The translations under genes were made by a program, and so were the position numbers. Positions 18,571-26,620 of a stretch of DNA of 64,000 nucleotides are shown piece by piece (within the stretch, counting starts at the first letter, position 1; every line of letters starts with the position of its first letter). The notes under the pieces are model-generated. The model made no database searches and was not told the origin of the DNA. It saw only the letters and a program-made list of their open reading frames with translations. The stretch lies in assembly GCA_022009975.1 (NCBI GenBank), contig CP091733.1, forward strand, positions 389,001-453,000, in the 5' to 3' direction. This DNA is from Phocaeicola vulgatus (GTDB taxonomy: Bacteria; Bacteroidota; Bacteroidia; Bacteroidales; Tannerellaceae).

Positions 18571-21012
18571 TTAGAAACTTTCTTGCTCTGTACGGGCAAT
18601 AACATCTGCCTGTAAGTCAGCGTTCATGTCATTGAAATAGTCACTATATCCGGCAACACGCACCAACAAGTCGCGATATTCTTCCGGACAACGTTGTGCT
18701 GAATACAATGTTTCTGTATCCACAATGTTGAATTGGATATGGTGTCCTCCCAAAGCAAAATAACTGCGGATAAGTGATGCCAATTTAGATATATCTTCTT
18801 CACGTTTAAGCAATGATGGCAAGAAACGTTGGTTCAACAAAGTACCACCGCTCTTGATTTGATCCAACTTGCCCAATGATTTGATAACGGCAGATGGCCC
18901 GTGAGTGTCTGCACCGTGTGAAGGAGAAGTACCGTCAGAGATGGCTCTGCCAGCTAAACGGCCGTTTGGTGTTGCTCCCATTACTTTACCAAAGTAAACG
19001 TGGCATGTTGTAGAAAGCATGTTCAAATGGAAACATTCACCTTTTGTGTTTGGTTTACCTTCGATAGCGTCATACAAATCGTCAAATACTTTCACTGCGA
19101 TTTCGTCTGCATATTCGTCATCATTTCCGAAGAACGGAGTACGGTTCAAGATAAACTGGCGCATTGCTTCGTAGCCTTCGAAGTTGTGGTCAGTAGCATC
19201 CAAGATTTCTTCCATGCTGTAATTCTTCTCTTCAAAGACATGTTTACGCAATACAGAAAGGCTATCCGTGATAGTTCCCAATCCTGTGCATTGGATGTAA
19301 GTTGTATTGTAACGGGGACCACAATTGTAGTAGTCTTTACCTTTGGCAATACAGTCATCAATGAATAGAGACAAGAATGTAGCGGGTGCATATTTGGCAA
19401 ACATTCTATCAATATAGTTGCTTACACGCACTTTCATATCCACGAAGTAGTGGATTTGGGCTAAGAATGCTGCATATAGTTCGTCGTAGCTCTTGAATTC
19501 TCTTGGATTTCCAGTGCGCAAGCCAACCTGTTTTCCTGTGATTGGGTCAACGCCATTGTGAAGTGTTACCTCTAATACTTTCGGGACATTCAAATAGCCA
19601 GTCAATACATAAGCTTCCTTACCGAATGCACCAACTTCGATACAACCGCTACATCCGCCTTCACGAGCGTCATGCAGAGTTTCCTTGGCGCATCAACTCT
19701 TCAACGTAAGCATCTGGGTTGAAAACAGAAGGATAACCATGTCCTTGACGGATTACTTTACATCCTGCACGCAAGAAACGTTCCGGCGTTCTTACACTAA
19801 TGTGGATAGAGCTTCCCGGTTGTAACAAGTGCAATTCTTCAATAGTCTCCAACATGATGTAAGAAACTTCACTCACGCCGTCGCTGCCGTCAGCTTTGAT
19901 ACCACCGATGTTCAAGTTGGTGAAGTCATTATATGTACCACTTTCCTTAGCAGTAATACCTACTTTGGAGGTGCTGTATGGTTGTTTACCTTGATAAAGA
20001 AGCAAGACATCAACTCTTTCGCCATGTCGCGTGTCAAAGTTCCGTCTGCTATGTCTTTTTCGTAGAAAGGGGCCAAGTGCTGGTCGAAGTGTCCCGGGTT
20101 CATGGCATCCCAACCGTTTAATTCTGTAATGGTTCCTAAATGAACAAACCAATACATCTGGATAGCTTCCCAATAGTTCCTTGGAGCATGGGCAGGAACC
20201 CAACGGCAAACTTCTGCTATTTTCTTCAGTTCTTCAACTCGCTTAGGGTCTTTTTCAGTCAGAGACATCTCGTCTGCCAAATCAGCATGGCGCTCAGCAA
20301 ATATAATCGCTGCGTCGCAAGATATTGACATGGCTTTAAGCTCTTCCTGTTTGTCTGTTGCTTCAGGGTCGTTCATGAAATCAAGAGCATCCAACTCTTT
20401 TTTGATTCTTTCCTTCAAGTCCAACAGACCATATTTATATACTTTGCCGTCTAATGCAGTATGTCCGGGAGCACGTTGTTCCATAAATTCGGTGAACATA
20501 CCTACTTCATAGGCAGAACGCCATTCTTGTGGAACATGGCTGAAGATACGCTCACGTTGAGTGCGGCCCTTCCAATAAGGAATGACTTCTTTTTCGTAAG
20601 TGTCTATATCTTCTTGGCTGATTGTATAACGTTGCAACTCACGGGTGTTCAAAACATGCAAGTCTTCTACGCTATGGCAAGTCAGTTCAGGGAAAGTAGG
20701 CACGGCTTTAGGACGTGGGCCACGTTCTCCGACAATCAGTTCATCTTTTCCAATATAGATAGTTTTGTTTTTGCAAACTTCCAAGAAATTGAGAGCTCGA
20801 AGGACAGGAATAGGATATTTGCCCTCGTTCTCTTTATAGAAACGAGTCTCGATTAAAGCTCTTTCGATAGACAAGGATGGAGCTGCGTCGAAAGATTCTT
20901 TACGCAAGCGTTTGATTCGGTCGTTCATGCCGAAATTGTTTGCCGCAACAGACGGTGCAAACATTGTGTCGTCACCACAGCAAGGTGACATGATATCATT
21001 TTTTGAATTCAT
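18571..21012 (-). CDS. Glycyl radical enzyme, probable trans-4-hydroxy-L-proline dehydratase (frameshifted twice)
   Basis: About 813 codons after repair. The thiyl-radical motif reads GGCSGCIEVGAFGKEAY: a single catalytic cysteine followed by the glutamate two residues on (CIE), not the cysteine pair of pyruvate formate-lyase. The glycyl radical site is RVAGYSDYF near the C-terminus. These features suit dehydratase-type glycyl radical enzymes. The FGKEAY and LTGYLNVPK pattern resembles hydroxyproline dehydratase HypD, which is frequent in gut bacteria and turns trans-4-hydroxyproline into pyrroline-5-carboxylate precursors. Shifts near 19964-19970 (one A missing) and 19668-19690 break the frame. 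The substrate is inferred, because no proC or transporter gene is nearby. PFL-like naming in databases would be misleading. Confidence 0.78.
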
Positions 21013-21051
21013 GCTTTTACTTGATTATAAAATGTTGATAAATTAAGGACT

Positions 21052-21076
21052 TGGAAGAATGTCATAAGCATTCTTC
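21052..21076 (-). promoter_or_regulatory. Hairpin in the 5' leader of the glycyl radical enzyme gene
   Basis: GGAAGAATG (21052-21060) and CATTCTTCC (21068-21076) form a perfect 9-bp stem with a 7-base loop. It sits about 40 bases before the start codon and within the mRNA leader. No known riboswitch fold was recognised, so it may simply control stability or attenuation. Confidence 0.5.
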
Positions 21077-21175
21077 CTTACAGTGGAGGAAATGTTCTTA
21101 GATGTAGAACATTAAGCAACTATAAAGTTTTCTATACCCTTTATGAAGCATAATCAATGATATAATAGATTCGCC

Positions 21176-21183
21176 CAAAGATA
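21176..21183 (-). promoter_or_regulatory. Promoter -7 element of the glycyl radical enzyme operon
   Basis: TATCTTTG on the minus strand matches TAnnTTTG, about 165 bases upstream of the enzyme start, implying a long leader that contains the 21052-21076 hairpin. Confidence 0.5.
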
Positions 21184-21260
21184 GGAATTATTATTGATAT
21201 GATGTAATAGTTGGTCGTTTTTTTTCTCTTTTTTCTTCTCGCTTTGAGTAGGGCACTCTT

Positions 21261-21294
21261 TTTGTGTGAATATTATAGAAATATCCTATTTTTG
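21261..21294 (+). promoter_or_regulatory. Promoter of the AlbA-domain gene
   Basis: TTTG at 21261-21264 and TATTTTTG at 21287-21294 fit the Bacteroides -33/-7 pair with a 22-base spacer. It is 22 bases before the AlbA-domain start, giving a very short leader. Confidence 0.5.
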
Positions 21295-21315
21295 CACCTA
21301 TAAAATAGTCGAGTG

Positions 21316-21999
21316 ATGAAGATACATTCTTTAGAAGAACTTATTGAGCAAGGGGAGCACCAGCAACAGGACTTCAAGTTTGAAGTCAGCGACAGCAAAA
21401 AAATCGCGCGAACCTTGAGTGCATTTGCCAATACTGACGGTGGAAGGCTTTTGATCGGTGTGAAAGATAACGGACATATTTCCGGCGTACGCAGTGATGA
21501 GGAATATTATATGATTGAGGCTGCTTCGCAGATATATACAATGCCCCATGTCCCTTTTACGGCTAAGCATTGGGATGTTAACGGCAAGTGTGTTTTGGAA
21601 ATAGATATTGAGCCTGGAACGGAACGGCCTTATTTTGCTCCGGATAAAGAGGGAGAATATAAAGCTTATGTCCGAGTTGATGATGAAAACATTTTGGCAA
21701 ATGGGGTCATCACATTGGCTTGGCAAAAAATGCGTTCTCCGGAAGGTTGTTTGTTGAAGCTGACTCAACCGGTTAATTCTTTGTTCGATTACCTCGAATG
21801 CCATCCCTGTATCAGCATCGGGCAATTCTGCCGAGTTGCGCATATCCGTACTTCTGTGGCAAGACAAATATTAAGCGATTTGATTGCCATGGAGATTTTG
21901 GAATATCTCTGGCAAGGGAAAAGTTTCCATTATAGGGCTGGCAGGACATTTGATGCGACATTGGAAAACGCAAGGCGTTCATCAATGGCTGCTGAGTAA
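21316..21999 (+). CDS. AlbA_2 (Schlafen) domain ATP-binding protein
   Basis: A 227-residue protein with the AlbA_2 signature near its N-terminus: an acidic EQGEHQQQDFKFE start and AFANTDGGRLLIGVKDNG, the nucleotide-binding part. C-terminal residues form a winged-helix-like segment (LSDLIAMEILEYLWQGKSFH). Such proteins are commonly annotated as putative DNA-binding transcriptional regulators, but their activity is unproven. A GTG at 21313 precedes the ATG at 21316. I use the ATG, although the two differ by one residue. No neighbouring gene is co-directional within 300 bases. Confidence 0.75.
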   Translation: MKIHSLEELIEQGEHQQQDFKFEVSDSKKIARTLSAFANTDGGRLLIGVKDNGHISGVRSDEEYYMIEAASQIYTMPHVPFTAKHWDVNGKCVLEIDIEPGTERPYFAPDKEGEYKAYVRVDDENILANGVITLAWQKMRSPEGCLLKLTQPVNSLFDYLECHPCISIGQFCRVAHIRTSVARQILSDLIAMEILEYLWQGKSFHYRAGRTFDATLENARRSSMAAE

Positions 22000-22083
22000 T
22001 TGGATGATAGGGGTACAACTGAACAAATGTATGTTAATCTGTTAATTATAGCCAAATCAATAGGTTTTTAGAAGCACTTTCAT

Positions 22084-22091
22084 TATATTTG
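22084..22091 (+). promoter_or_regulatory. Possible promoter of the ECF sigma factor gene
   Basis: TATATTTG matches the -7 consensus and lies 72 bases before the sigma factor start. A clear -33 TTTG is absent. Confidence 0.4.
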
Positions 22092-22163
22092 TGAACTTCC
22101 TTATGTGAAGATGTGATTTAGAAGTATTTGAAGGGTAAATGAACTCTAACTTAATGAAATAAT

Positions 22164-22670
22164 ATGAATGCTTTGCAATTTAAAAAGAACTTGCTCGGTT
22201 TGCAAGAGAATATGATGAGTTTTGCTTTGATGCTGACTGCAAACCGGGATGACGCACAAGACTTGTTGCAAGACACGACTTTGAAAGTATTAGATAATCA
22301 AGAGAAATATGTTGATAATTTAAACTTTAAAGGTTGGGTACTGACCGTTATGCGAAATATATTTATCAATAATTATCATAAGATTGTTAGAACGCAGACG
22401 GTTGTGGACCAGAGTGTGGACTTGTATAATTTGGATATAACGAATGATGATAGCTTCGTCACTCCGGATAGCTCGTGCCAGATATTAGAAATATCTAAGG
22501 CTATCGAGTCGTTAAACAACGATTTGAAGATACCGTTTTCCATGTATCTTAGCGGATACAAATATAATGAAATAGCCGAACGGTTGAAGCTCCCTTTGGG
22601 AACCGTAAAGAGCAGAATCTTTTTTGCCCGTCAGGAACTTCAACAGAAGTTGAAGGATTATCGCCTTTAA
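22164..22670 (+). CDS. ECF-type sigma factor (sigma-70 family)
   Basis: A 168-residue two-domain sigma factor. Region 2 (MSFALMLTANRDDAQDLLQDTTLKVL) and region 4 with the helix-turn-helix (YNEIAERLKLPLGTVKSRIFFARQEL) are separated by a short linker. These factors activate stress or envelope functions and are usually held by an anti-sigma factor, but none is encoded downstream: the next 100 bases contain a repeat and a hairpin. It may therefore be controlled by a partner elsewhere or by its own transcription. Confidence 0.92.
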   Translation: MNALQFKKNLLGLQENMMSFALMLTANRDDAQDLLQDTTLKVLDNQEKYVDNLNFKGWVLTVMRNIFINNYHKIVRTQTVVDQSVDLYNLDITNDDSFVTPDSSCQILEISKAIESLNNDLKIPFSMYLSGYKYNEIAERLKLPLGTVKSRIFFARQELQQKLKDYRL

Positions 22671-22773
22671 TTCATAAGTGGCGCAAGGAAAGTTGCGAAT
22701 AGTTGATTGTGATTCCATGATGAGTTAGGGAAAGGGAAAGAATAGATATAAAATACCAGTGTGTCATAAATGC

Positions 22774-22819
22774 AAGGTGCCGAGTTGCTTTTAAGCTCAT
22801 TCTCAGCACCTTGTTTTTT
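22774..22819 (+). terminator. Rho-independent terminator after the sigma factor gene
   Basis: AAGGTGC (22774-22780) pairs with GCACCTT (22806-22812), and the second arm runs into a TTTTTT stretch. It lies inside copy C of the inverted-repeat family, so the terminator and the repeat overlap. Confidence 0.6.
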
Positions 22820-22843
22820 GTTAATAGAGGCGTGTTTAAACAC

Positions 22844-22940
22844 ACCGTTGTTTTGAAAAAAACATTTGACGTTTTTGAAAAAACATCGGACGTTTTTTGA
22901 AAAACATTGGACGTTTTCAAAAAAACAACGGTATGTTTTT
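22844..22940. repeat. 21-bp tandem repeat array with inverted flanks (family 2)
   Basis: Three units of the type GAAAAAACATCGGACGTTTTT are flanked by ACCGTTGTTTT and AAAACAACGGT. Each unit has an A-tract and a T-tract a fixed distance apart, and the unit length is near two helical turns. A similar array occurs at 56270-56348, and a single diverged copy at 59269-59302. No protein-coding signal is convincing. Confidence 0.65.
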
Positions 22941-23074
22941 AGAGGCGCATTTTATCCCATTTTTAACGCAAAAGCACCTTGGTTAACGGGCTGGATTTGT
23001 CCGAAACCAATTCTGACACACCTTAAAGGGGCTGCATCAAAACTTTTGATTTTGACACAGCCCCTTTTTATCAG

Positions 23075-23147
23075 AGCGGAAGACGGGGCTCAAACCCGCG
23101 ACCCCCAGCTTGGAAGGCTAGTGCTCTATCGACTGAGCTACTTCCGC
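23075..23147 (-). tRNA. tRNA-Gly (anticodon TCC)
   Basis: The reverse complement folds as a cloverleaf: acceptor GCGGAAG/CTTCCGC, D-arm GCTC...GAGC, anticodon loop CTTCCAA with TCC, and T-arm GCGGG/CCCGT with the TTTGAGC loop. The 3' CCA is not encoded. It is 22 bases from tRNA-Tyr, in the same orientation. Confidence 0.95.
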
Positions 23148-23168
23148 AAGATTCGCTTTTAAGAAGAG

Positions 23169-23251
23169 TGGGCAGTGATGGATTCGAACCACCGAAGGCG
23201 TAAGCCAGCTGAGTTACAGTCAGCCCCATTTGGCCACTCTGGTAACTGCCC
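23169..23251 (-). tRNA. tRNA-Tyr (anticodon GTA)
   Basis: The reverse complement gives acceptor GGGCAGT/ACTGCCC, anticodon loop CTGTAAC with GTA, a long variable arm, and a T-loop TTCGAAT. The extended variable arm is expected for bacterial tRNA-Tyr. It is upstream of tRNA-Gly on the same strand. Confidence 0.95.
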
Positions 23252-23284
23252 CTCTGTTTCTCAATTGCGCTGCAAAGGTATGAA

Positions 23285-23779
23285 TTAATTTTGAAGTTTG
23301 CAAGAAAAATCTATCATTTTTATTGCGGTAACTGCTGCTTCATCGCCTTTGTTCCCATATTTTCCTCCTGCGCGGTCTTCAGCCTGTTGCATATTTTCAG
23401 TAGTTAAAAGACCGAATATGAAAGGAATATCATACATGAGGTTTAATTCGGTGATGCCTTGTGTCACTGCGGAACAAACATAATCGAAATGCGGAGTGTC
23501 ACCTTTTACTACACATCCCAATACGATTACCGCATCGACTTCTTTGCTATCTGCCAATCTTTTAGCTCCGAATGTCAATTCAAAGCTGCCCGGAACACGT
23601 CTGACGATGATATTTTGCATTTTGACGCCATGTTTCTCTAACGTGTTGCATGCGCCTTCAAGCAGCCTTTCTGTGATATTCTTGTTCCATTCGGCAACAA
23701 CAATACCGATGTTCATCTCTGATGCATCTGGCACGCTGTTGAAATCGTACTCAGATAAGTTTTGATATGCTGTAGCCAT
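23285..23779 (-). CDS. ribH: 6,7-dimethyl-8-ribityllumazine synthase
   Basis: A 164-residue enzyme that condenses ribulose-derived dihydroxybutanone phosphate with aminoribitylpyrimidine to make lumazine, the penultimate step of riboflavin synthesis. The AEWNKNITERLLEGA motif, RVPGSFELTFGAKRLA and the catalytic loop VIVLGCVVKGDTPHFDYVC are all visible. Length is normal. The TPR gene on the same strand stops 11 bases upstream, so both are probably on one mRNA. Confidence 0.95.
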   Translation of the reverse strand: MATAYQNLSEYDFNSVPDASEMNIGIVVAEWNKNITERLLEGACNTLEKHGVKMQNIIVRRVPGSFELTFGAKRLADSKEVDAVIVLGCVVKGDTPHFDYVCSAVTQGITELNLMYDIPFIFGLLTTENMQQAEDRAGGKYGNKGDEAAVTAIKMIDFSCKLQN

Positions 23780-23790
23780 GAGTGCCGGGT

Positions 23791-24468
23791 TTATTTAGCC
23801 AATTCAGAAGCTCTTGTGATATACTTGTCGATATCAGCAGCTTCCATGGAATTGAAATATTGTTCTTTAATAGTTGTATAAACCTTGATAGCTTCTTTGT
23901 ATTGTTTCAAGCTTTCATAGGCTATACCTGCTTTCTTCAAGGCGATAGGTGCTAAAACGACATTGTTCGCATCTTTTGCAGCTTTTTCAAAACACTTGAT
24001 GCCTTCTTTTGTATTGTCCATGTTTACGTAGCAGTCGCCAAGAGCGATGGTGACAGCCGGAGAAATCATGTTGTCGCTTGCGCTGAAAGACTTCAAGTAG
24101 TTCAATGCTTTTTCGTTTTCACCTAATTTAGCATAGCAAATACCTGCATAAGCTTTTGCCAAATTGCCGGCATCTGTACTTCCGTATTCTTTGATAATAG
24201 CTTCAAAGCCATCATAATCAGCTCCATTACCATTCAATGCCAATTGGAATGAATCTCTTGCGAAATATTGTTCGCCTTTGAAGAGAGCTGCGCTTGCCTT
24301 TTGCTGTCGAGGCAATGAATAGAGTTGTCTGTATGCAAAAATCGCTCCTACTACAACGATTAATGCAATAATTCCTGAAATAATCTTCTTGGAGTATGTT
24401 TCGATGAACAACTCTGATTTTGAAACTAATTCTTCTACTTCTACTGTTCCTTTTTCTTTAGTAGCCAT
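23791..24468 (-). CDS. TPR membrane protein (YfgM-like)
   Basis: A 225-residue protein with an N-terminal cytoplasmic tail, one membrane helix (KIISGIIALIVVVGAIFAYRQL) and a TPR solenoid (LAKAYAGICYAKLGENEKALNYLKSF and two further pairs). Single-helix TPR proteins of this kind resemble YfgM/YbgF-type envelope chaperone partners, though the sequence does not prove that role. A promoter-like CAAAAGTA (24532-24539 on the minus strand) is upstream. recF diverges from it. Confidence 0.7.
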   Translation of the reverse strand: MATKEKGTVEVEELVSKSELFIETYSKKIISGIIALIVVVGAIFAYRQLYSLPRQQKASAALFKGEQYFARDSFQLALNGNGADYDGFEAIIKEYGSTDAGNLAKAYAGICYAKLGENEKALNYLKSFSASDNMISPAVTIALGDCYVNMDNTKEGIKCFEKAAKDANNVVLAPIALKKAGIAYESLKQYKEAIKVYTTIKEQYFNSMEAADIDKYITRASELAK

Positions 24469-24531
24469 AATTTACTTATTGTTATTTTATTATTTTTCTT
24501 ATTGAAAAAAGTCTCTTCCGACTTCAATGTG

Positions 24532-24539
24532 CAAAAGTA
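24532..24539 (-). promoter_or_regulatory. Promoter -7 element for the TPR-ribH operon
   Basis: TACTTTTG on the minus strand fits TAnnTTTG, 64 bases upstream of the TPR gene start. Confidence 0.5.
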
Positions 24540-24612
24540 GCTTTTTTTGCTGAAATAACTGCTATTATCAGTATATTTTTTTAAATTTTGTATGCTTTAA
24601 TAGGATTCCAAG

Positions 24613-25719
24613 ATGATACTGAACAGACTTTCAATCGTAAATTATAAGAATATAGCCCAGGCTGAAGTGGCGTTTTCGGAAAAGATAAATTGCTTTTTCG
24701 GGAATAATGGCATGGGAAAAACGAACATATTGGATTCGATTTATTATCTCTCGTTTTGTAAGAGCCATATCCATACTCCTGATACGCAGCTGATTCGTTT
24801 TGGCGAAGATATGTGTGTCTTGCAAGGTTTCTATGATTTCGAAGGGAAAACTGAAGAGCTCTTATGTGCGATACGGAACAAGCAGCGCAAGCAGTTCAAG
24901 CGTAACAAAAAGGAATATGATAAGTTGTCGGATCACATCGGACTTCTGCCTTTAGTGATGATTTCTCCTGCTGATACGGACTTGATCCAAGGAGGCAGTG
25001 AAGACCGCCGCCGCTTTTTGGATTTGATTATTTCGCAACATGACAAGAAATATCTCTATTCCTTGATTCAGTATAATAAAGCCTTGACCCAGCGGAATGC
25101 TTTGTTGAAGGAGCAGAACCTTGATGCTTCTTTGTTTGAAGCTTTGGATTTGCAATTGGTTCGTTTCGGCGAGTATATTTATATGAAGAGGAAGGAGTTG
25201 GTGGAATCTCTTGTCCCTATATTTAATCGTTATCATCAACAAATATGCGAATCGACTGAAGAGGTGGGACTGAATTATGCTTCCCAATTACACGCTGAAC
25301 CTTTGTACGACAAATTACAGAGAAGCCGGGAAAGGGACATGATATTGGGATATACTTCTTCCGGTGTCCATAAAGATGATTTGGAGATGACATTGGGCAA
25401 TTCGTTGATTAGAAGGTTAGGCTCACAAGGGCAGCGGAAAACTTTCCTGATTGCACTGAAGTTCGCCCAGTTTTTCCTGCTTTCAGAAGAAGGTTCGACT
25501 ACTCCGTTGTTGCTATTGGATGATATTTTCGACAAGTTGGATGCCCGGCGCGTTGCCCAAATAATCAAATTAGTCAGCAAGGAAGATTTCGGACAAATCT
25601 TTATCACGGACACGAACCGGCAGTATTTGGATGATATCATAAGGAATATCAATCATGACTACGCACTATTTGAAGTGAAAGGCGGAGTCATCACATCTAT
25701 GGAAAGGGCTAATGTATGA
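24613..25719 (+). CDS. recF: DNA replication and repair protein RecF
   Basis: A 368-residue ABC-ATPase-type protein that loads RecA on gapped DNA. Walker A is GNNGMGKTNIL (residues 31-41), the signature motif LGSQGQRKT is near residue 268, and Walker B is LLLLDDIFDKLD. The start fits the family (MILNRLSIVNYKN). The stop overlaps the next gene's start by four bases, which fits the usual RecF-DciA pairing. Confidence 0.95.
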   Translation: MILNRLSIVNYKNIAQAEVAFSEKINCFFGNNGMGKTNILDSIYYLSFCKSHIHTPDTQLIRFGEDMCVLQGFYDFEGKTEELLCAIRNKQRKQFKRNKKEYDKLSDHIGLLPLVMISPADTDLIQGGSEDRRRFLDLIISQHDKKYLYSLIQYNKALTQRNALLKEQNLDASLFEALDLQLVRFGEYIYMKRKELVESLVPIFNRYHQQICESTEEVGLNYASQLHAEPLYDKLQRSRERDMILGYTSSGVHKDDLEMTLGNSLIRRLGSQGQRKTFLIALKFAQFFLLSEEGSTTPLLLLDDIFDKLDARRVAQIIKLVSKEDFGQIFITDTNRQYLDDIIRNINHDYALFEVKGGVITSMERANV

Positions 25720-26009
25720 GAAGACTCAATACTCAATCAATAGGAGAGGTGATAAGGGAAATCTTTGAAGATAATACGGAAATCTACGAAAAGATCATGG
25801 ATGTCCGCATACAACGTGCTTGGCAAAAGCTCTTGGGACCAATGGCGATGCAGTACACGCGCAACATGTATGTGAAAGACCGGATATTATATGTTTATAT
25901 GAACTCGGCAGTTTTGCGCAGTGAGTTGTTGTTGTGCAAAGATAAACTACTTAAAAGCCTGAACGGGGAAGTAGGTTCTGCCTTTTTGTTTGATTTGATT
26001 ATTCGATAA
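25716..26009 (+). CDS. DUF721/DciA-like protein
   Basis: A 97-residue basic protein of the DUF721 family, beginning MRRLNTQSIGEVIREIFED with a central WQKLLGP motif and ending LNGEVGSAFLFDLIIR. DciA-type members help load replicative helicase, and DUF721 proteins often follow recF. Its start overlaps recF by four bases. The 3' end overlaps the converging 5-formyltetrahydrofolate cyclo-ligase gene by 11 bases. Confidence 0.75.
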   Translation: MRRLNTQSIGEVIREIFEDNTEIYEKIMDVRIQRAWQKLLGPMAMQYTRNMYVKDRILYVYMNSAVLRSELLLCKDKLLKSLNGEVGSAFLFDLIIR

Positions 26010-26549
26010 TTTCATTTTCGGTGATGATCAAATCCATTTTCTTGTCGAATGGCTCGGTCGGTATTTCTGCCAACAATTGGAAGTCGAAACAGATTCCGAT
26101 TGTCGGTACGTGAAGAGTTGACAAAAGGCGGTCGTAAAACCCCCTGCCTCGTCCCATCCGGTTATGTTGGCGGTCAAATGCCACGCCGGGAACGACAATC
26201 AAGTCTATCTCGGATTCAACACTTTCCGAATCTTTTGTGACAATCGGTTCCAAGATGCCGAAACTTCCTTTTTGGATTGAATCCTTTCCTGTGTAAGAAA
26301 GGAATAACAGGTCGTCGCCTTGTACGAGTGGAAGAGCCAATTTCTTTGTTGATACCATTTCTCGATAAAAACGGCAGTTTGCACTTCTTGAGGCAGTGCA
26401 TGATAGATGGCTATGCAACGAGCTTGTTGGAACAAATCGGTTGTTGAGAGCTTCTCCATGATTTGTTCGGACCAGCTGTTTAATTGTTCAGATGAAAATT
26501 GCTTTTTGCGGGCAGCTATCTCTTTTCGTAAAATACTCTTCTCTTCCAT
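25999..26549 (-). CDS. 5-formyltetrahydrofolate cyclo-ligase (frameshifted)
   Basis: An ATP-dependent enzyme that converts 5-formyltetrahydrofolate to 5,10-methenyltetrahydrofolate. After repair it is 183 residues, which is normal. The N-terminus has KSILRKEIAARKKQF and the C-terminus has the phosphate-binding GVAFDRQHNRMGRGRGFYDR segment. A missing A near 26342-26348 splits it after EKWYQQ, and restored reading gives EKWYQQKKLALPLVQGDD. I take the ATG at 26549. The frame's upstream Met codons overlap a hairpin. Confidence 0.88.
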
Positions 26550-26561
26550 ATTATAAAGCAA

Positions 26562-26600
26562 GCGCTGTGCTTTAGCTGACATGCTGTTTAGGCACAGCGC
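26562..26600 (-). terminator. Inverted repeat, probable terminator of the dCMP deaminase-S41 operon
   Basis: GCGCTGTGC and GCACAGCGC form a perfect 9-bp stem with a 21-base loop. In the minus sense it is 20 bases after the S41 protease stop. The run after the stem is only moderately T-rich (TTGCTTTATA), so it may be a weak terminator or only a boundary. Confidence 0.5.
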
Positions 26601-26620
26601 ATGATGTTTAATCGTTATAC

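Larger units (their letters stand above)
22759..23067. repeat. Inverted-repeat element, copy C, with long interior
   Basis: The left end GTGTGTCATAAATGCAA begins at 22759. The right end CCAATTCTGACACACC ends at about 23022, and the GGGGCTGCATCAAAAC / TTTTGACACAGCCCC hairpin (23025-23067) follows. Unlike copies A and D, the interior holds a terminator hairpin and a 21-bp tandem repeat array (22844-22940). It lies between the converging sigma factor and tRNA-Gly genes. Confidence 0.65.

Noticed and set aside
18571..21012. Pyruvate formate-lyase
   Set aside because: The active site has one catalytic Cys followed by Glu and not adjacent cysteines.
22866..23162. A 98-codon open frame across the 21-bp repeats and the tRNA-Gly gene
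   Set aside because: It reads through tandem repeats (FEKHWTFSKK type) and continues into tRNA, with no ribosome-binding site. It is an artefact of low-complexity DNA.
23252..23284. FMN riboswitch near ribH
   Set aside because: The 33 bases beyond ribH are short and on the tRNA side, and the upstream gene is only 11 bases from ribH, so there is no room for the fold.
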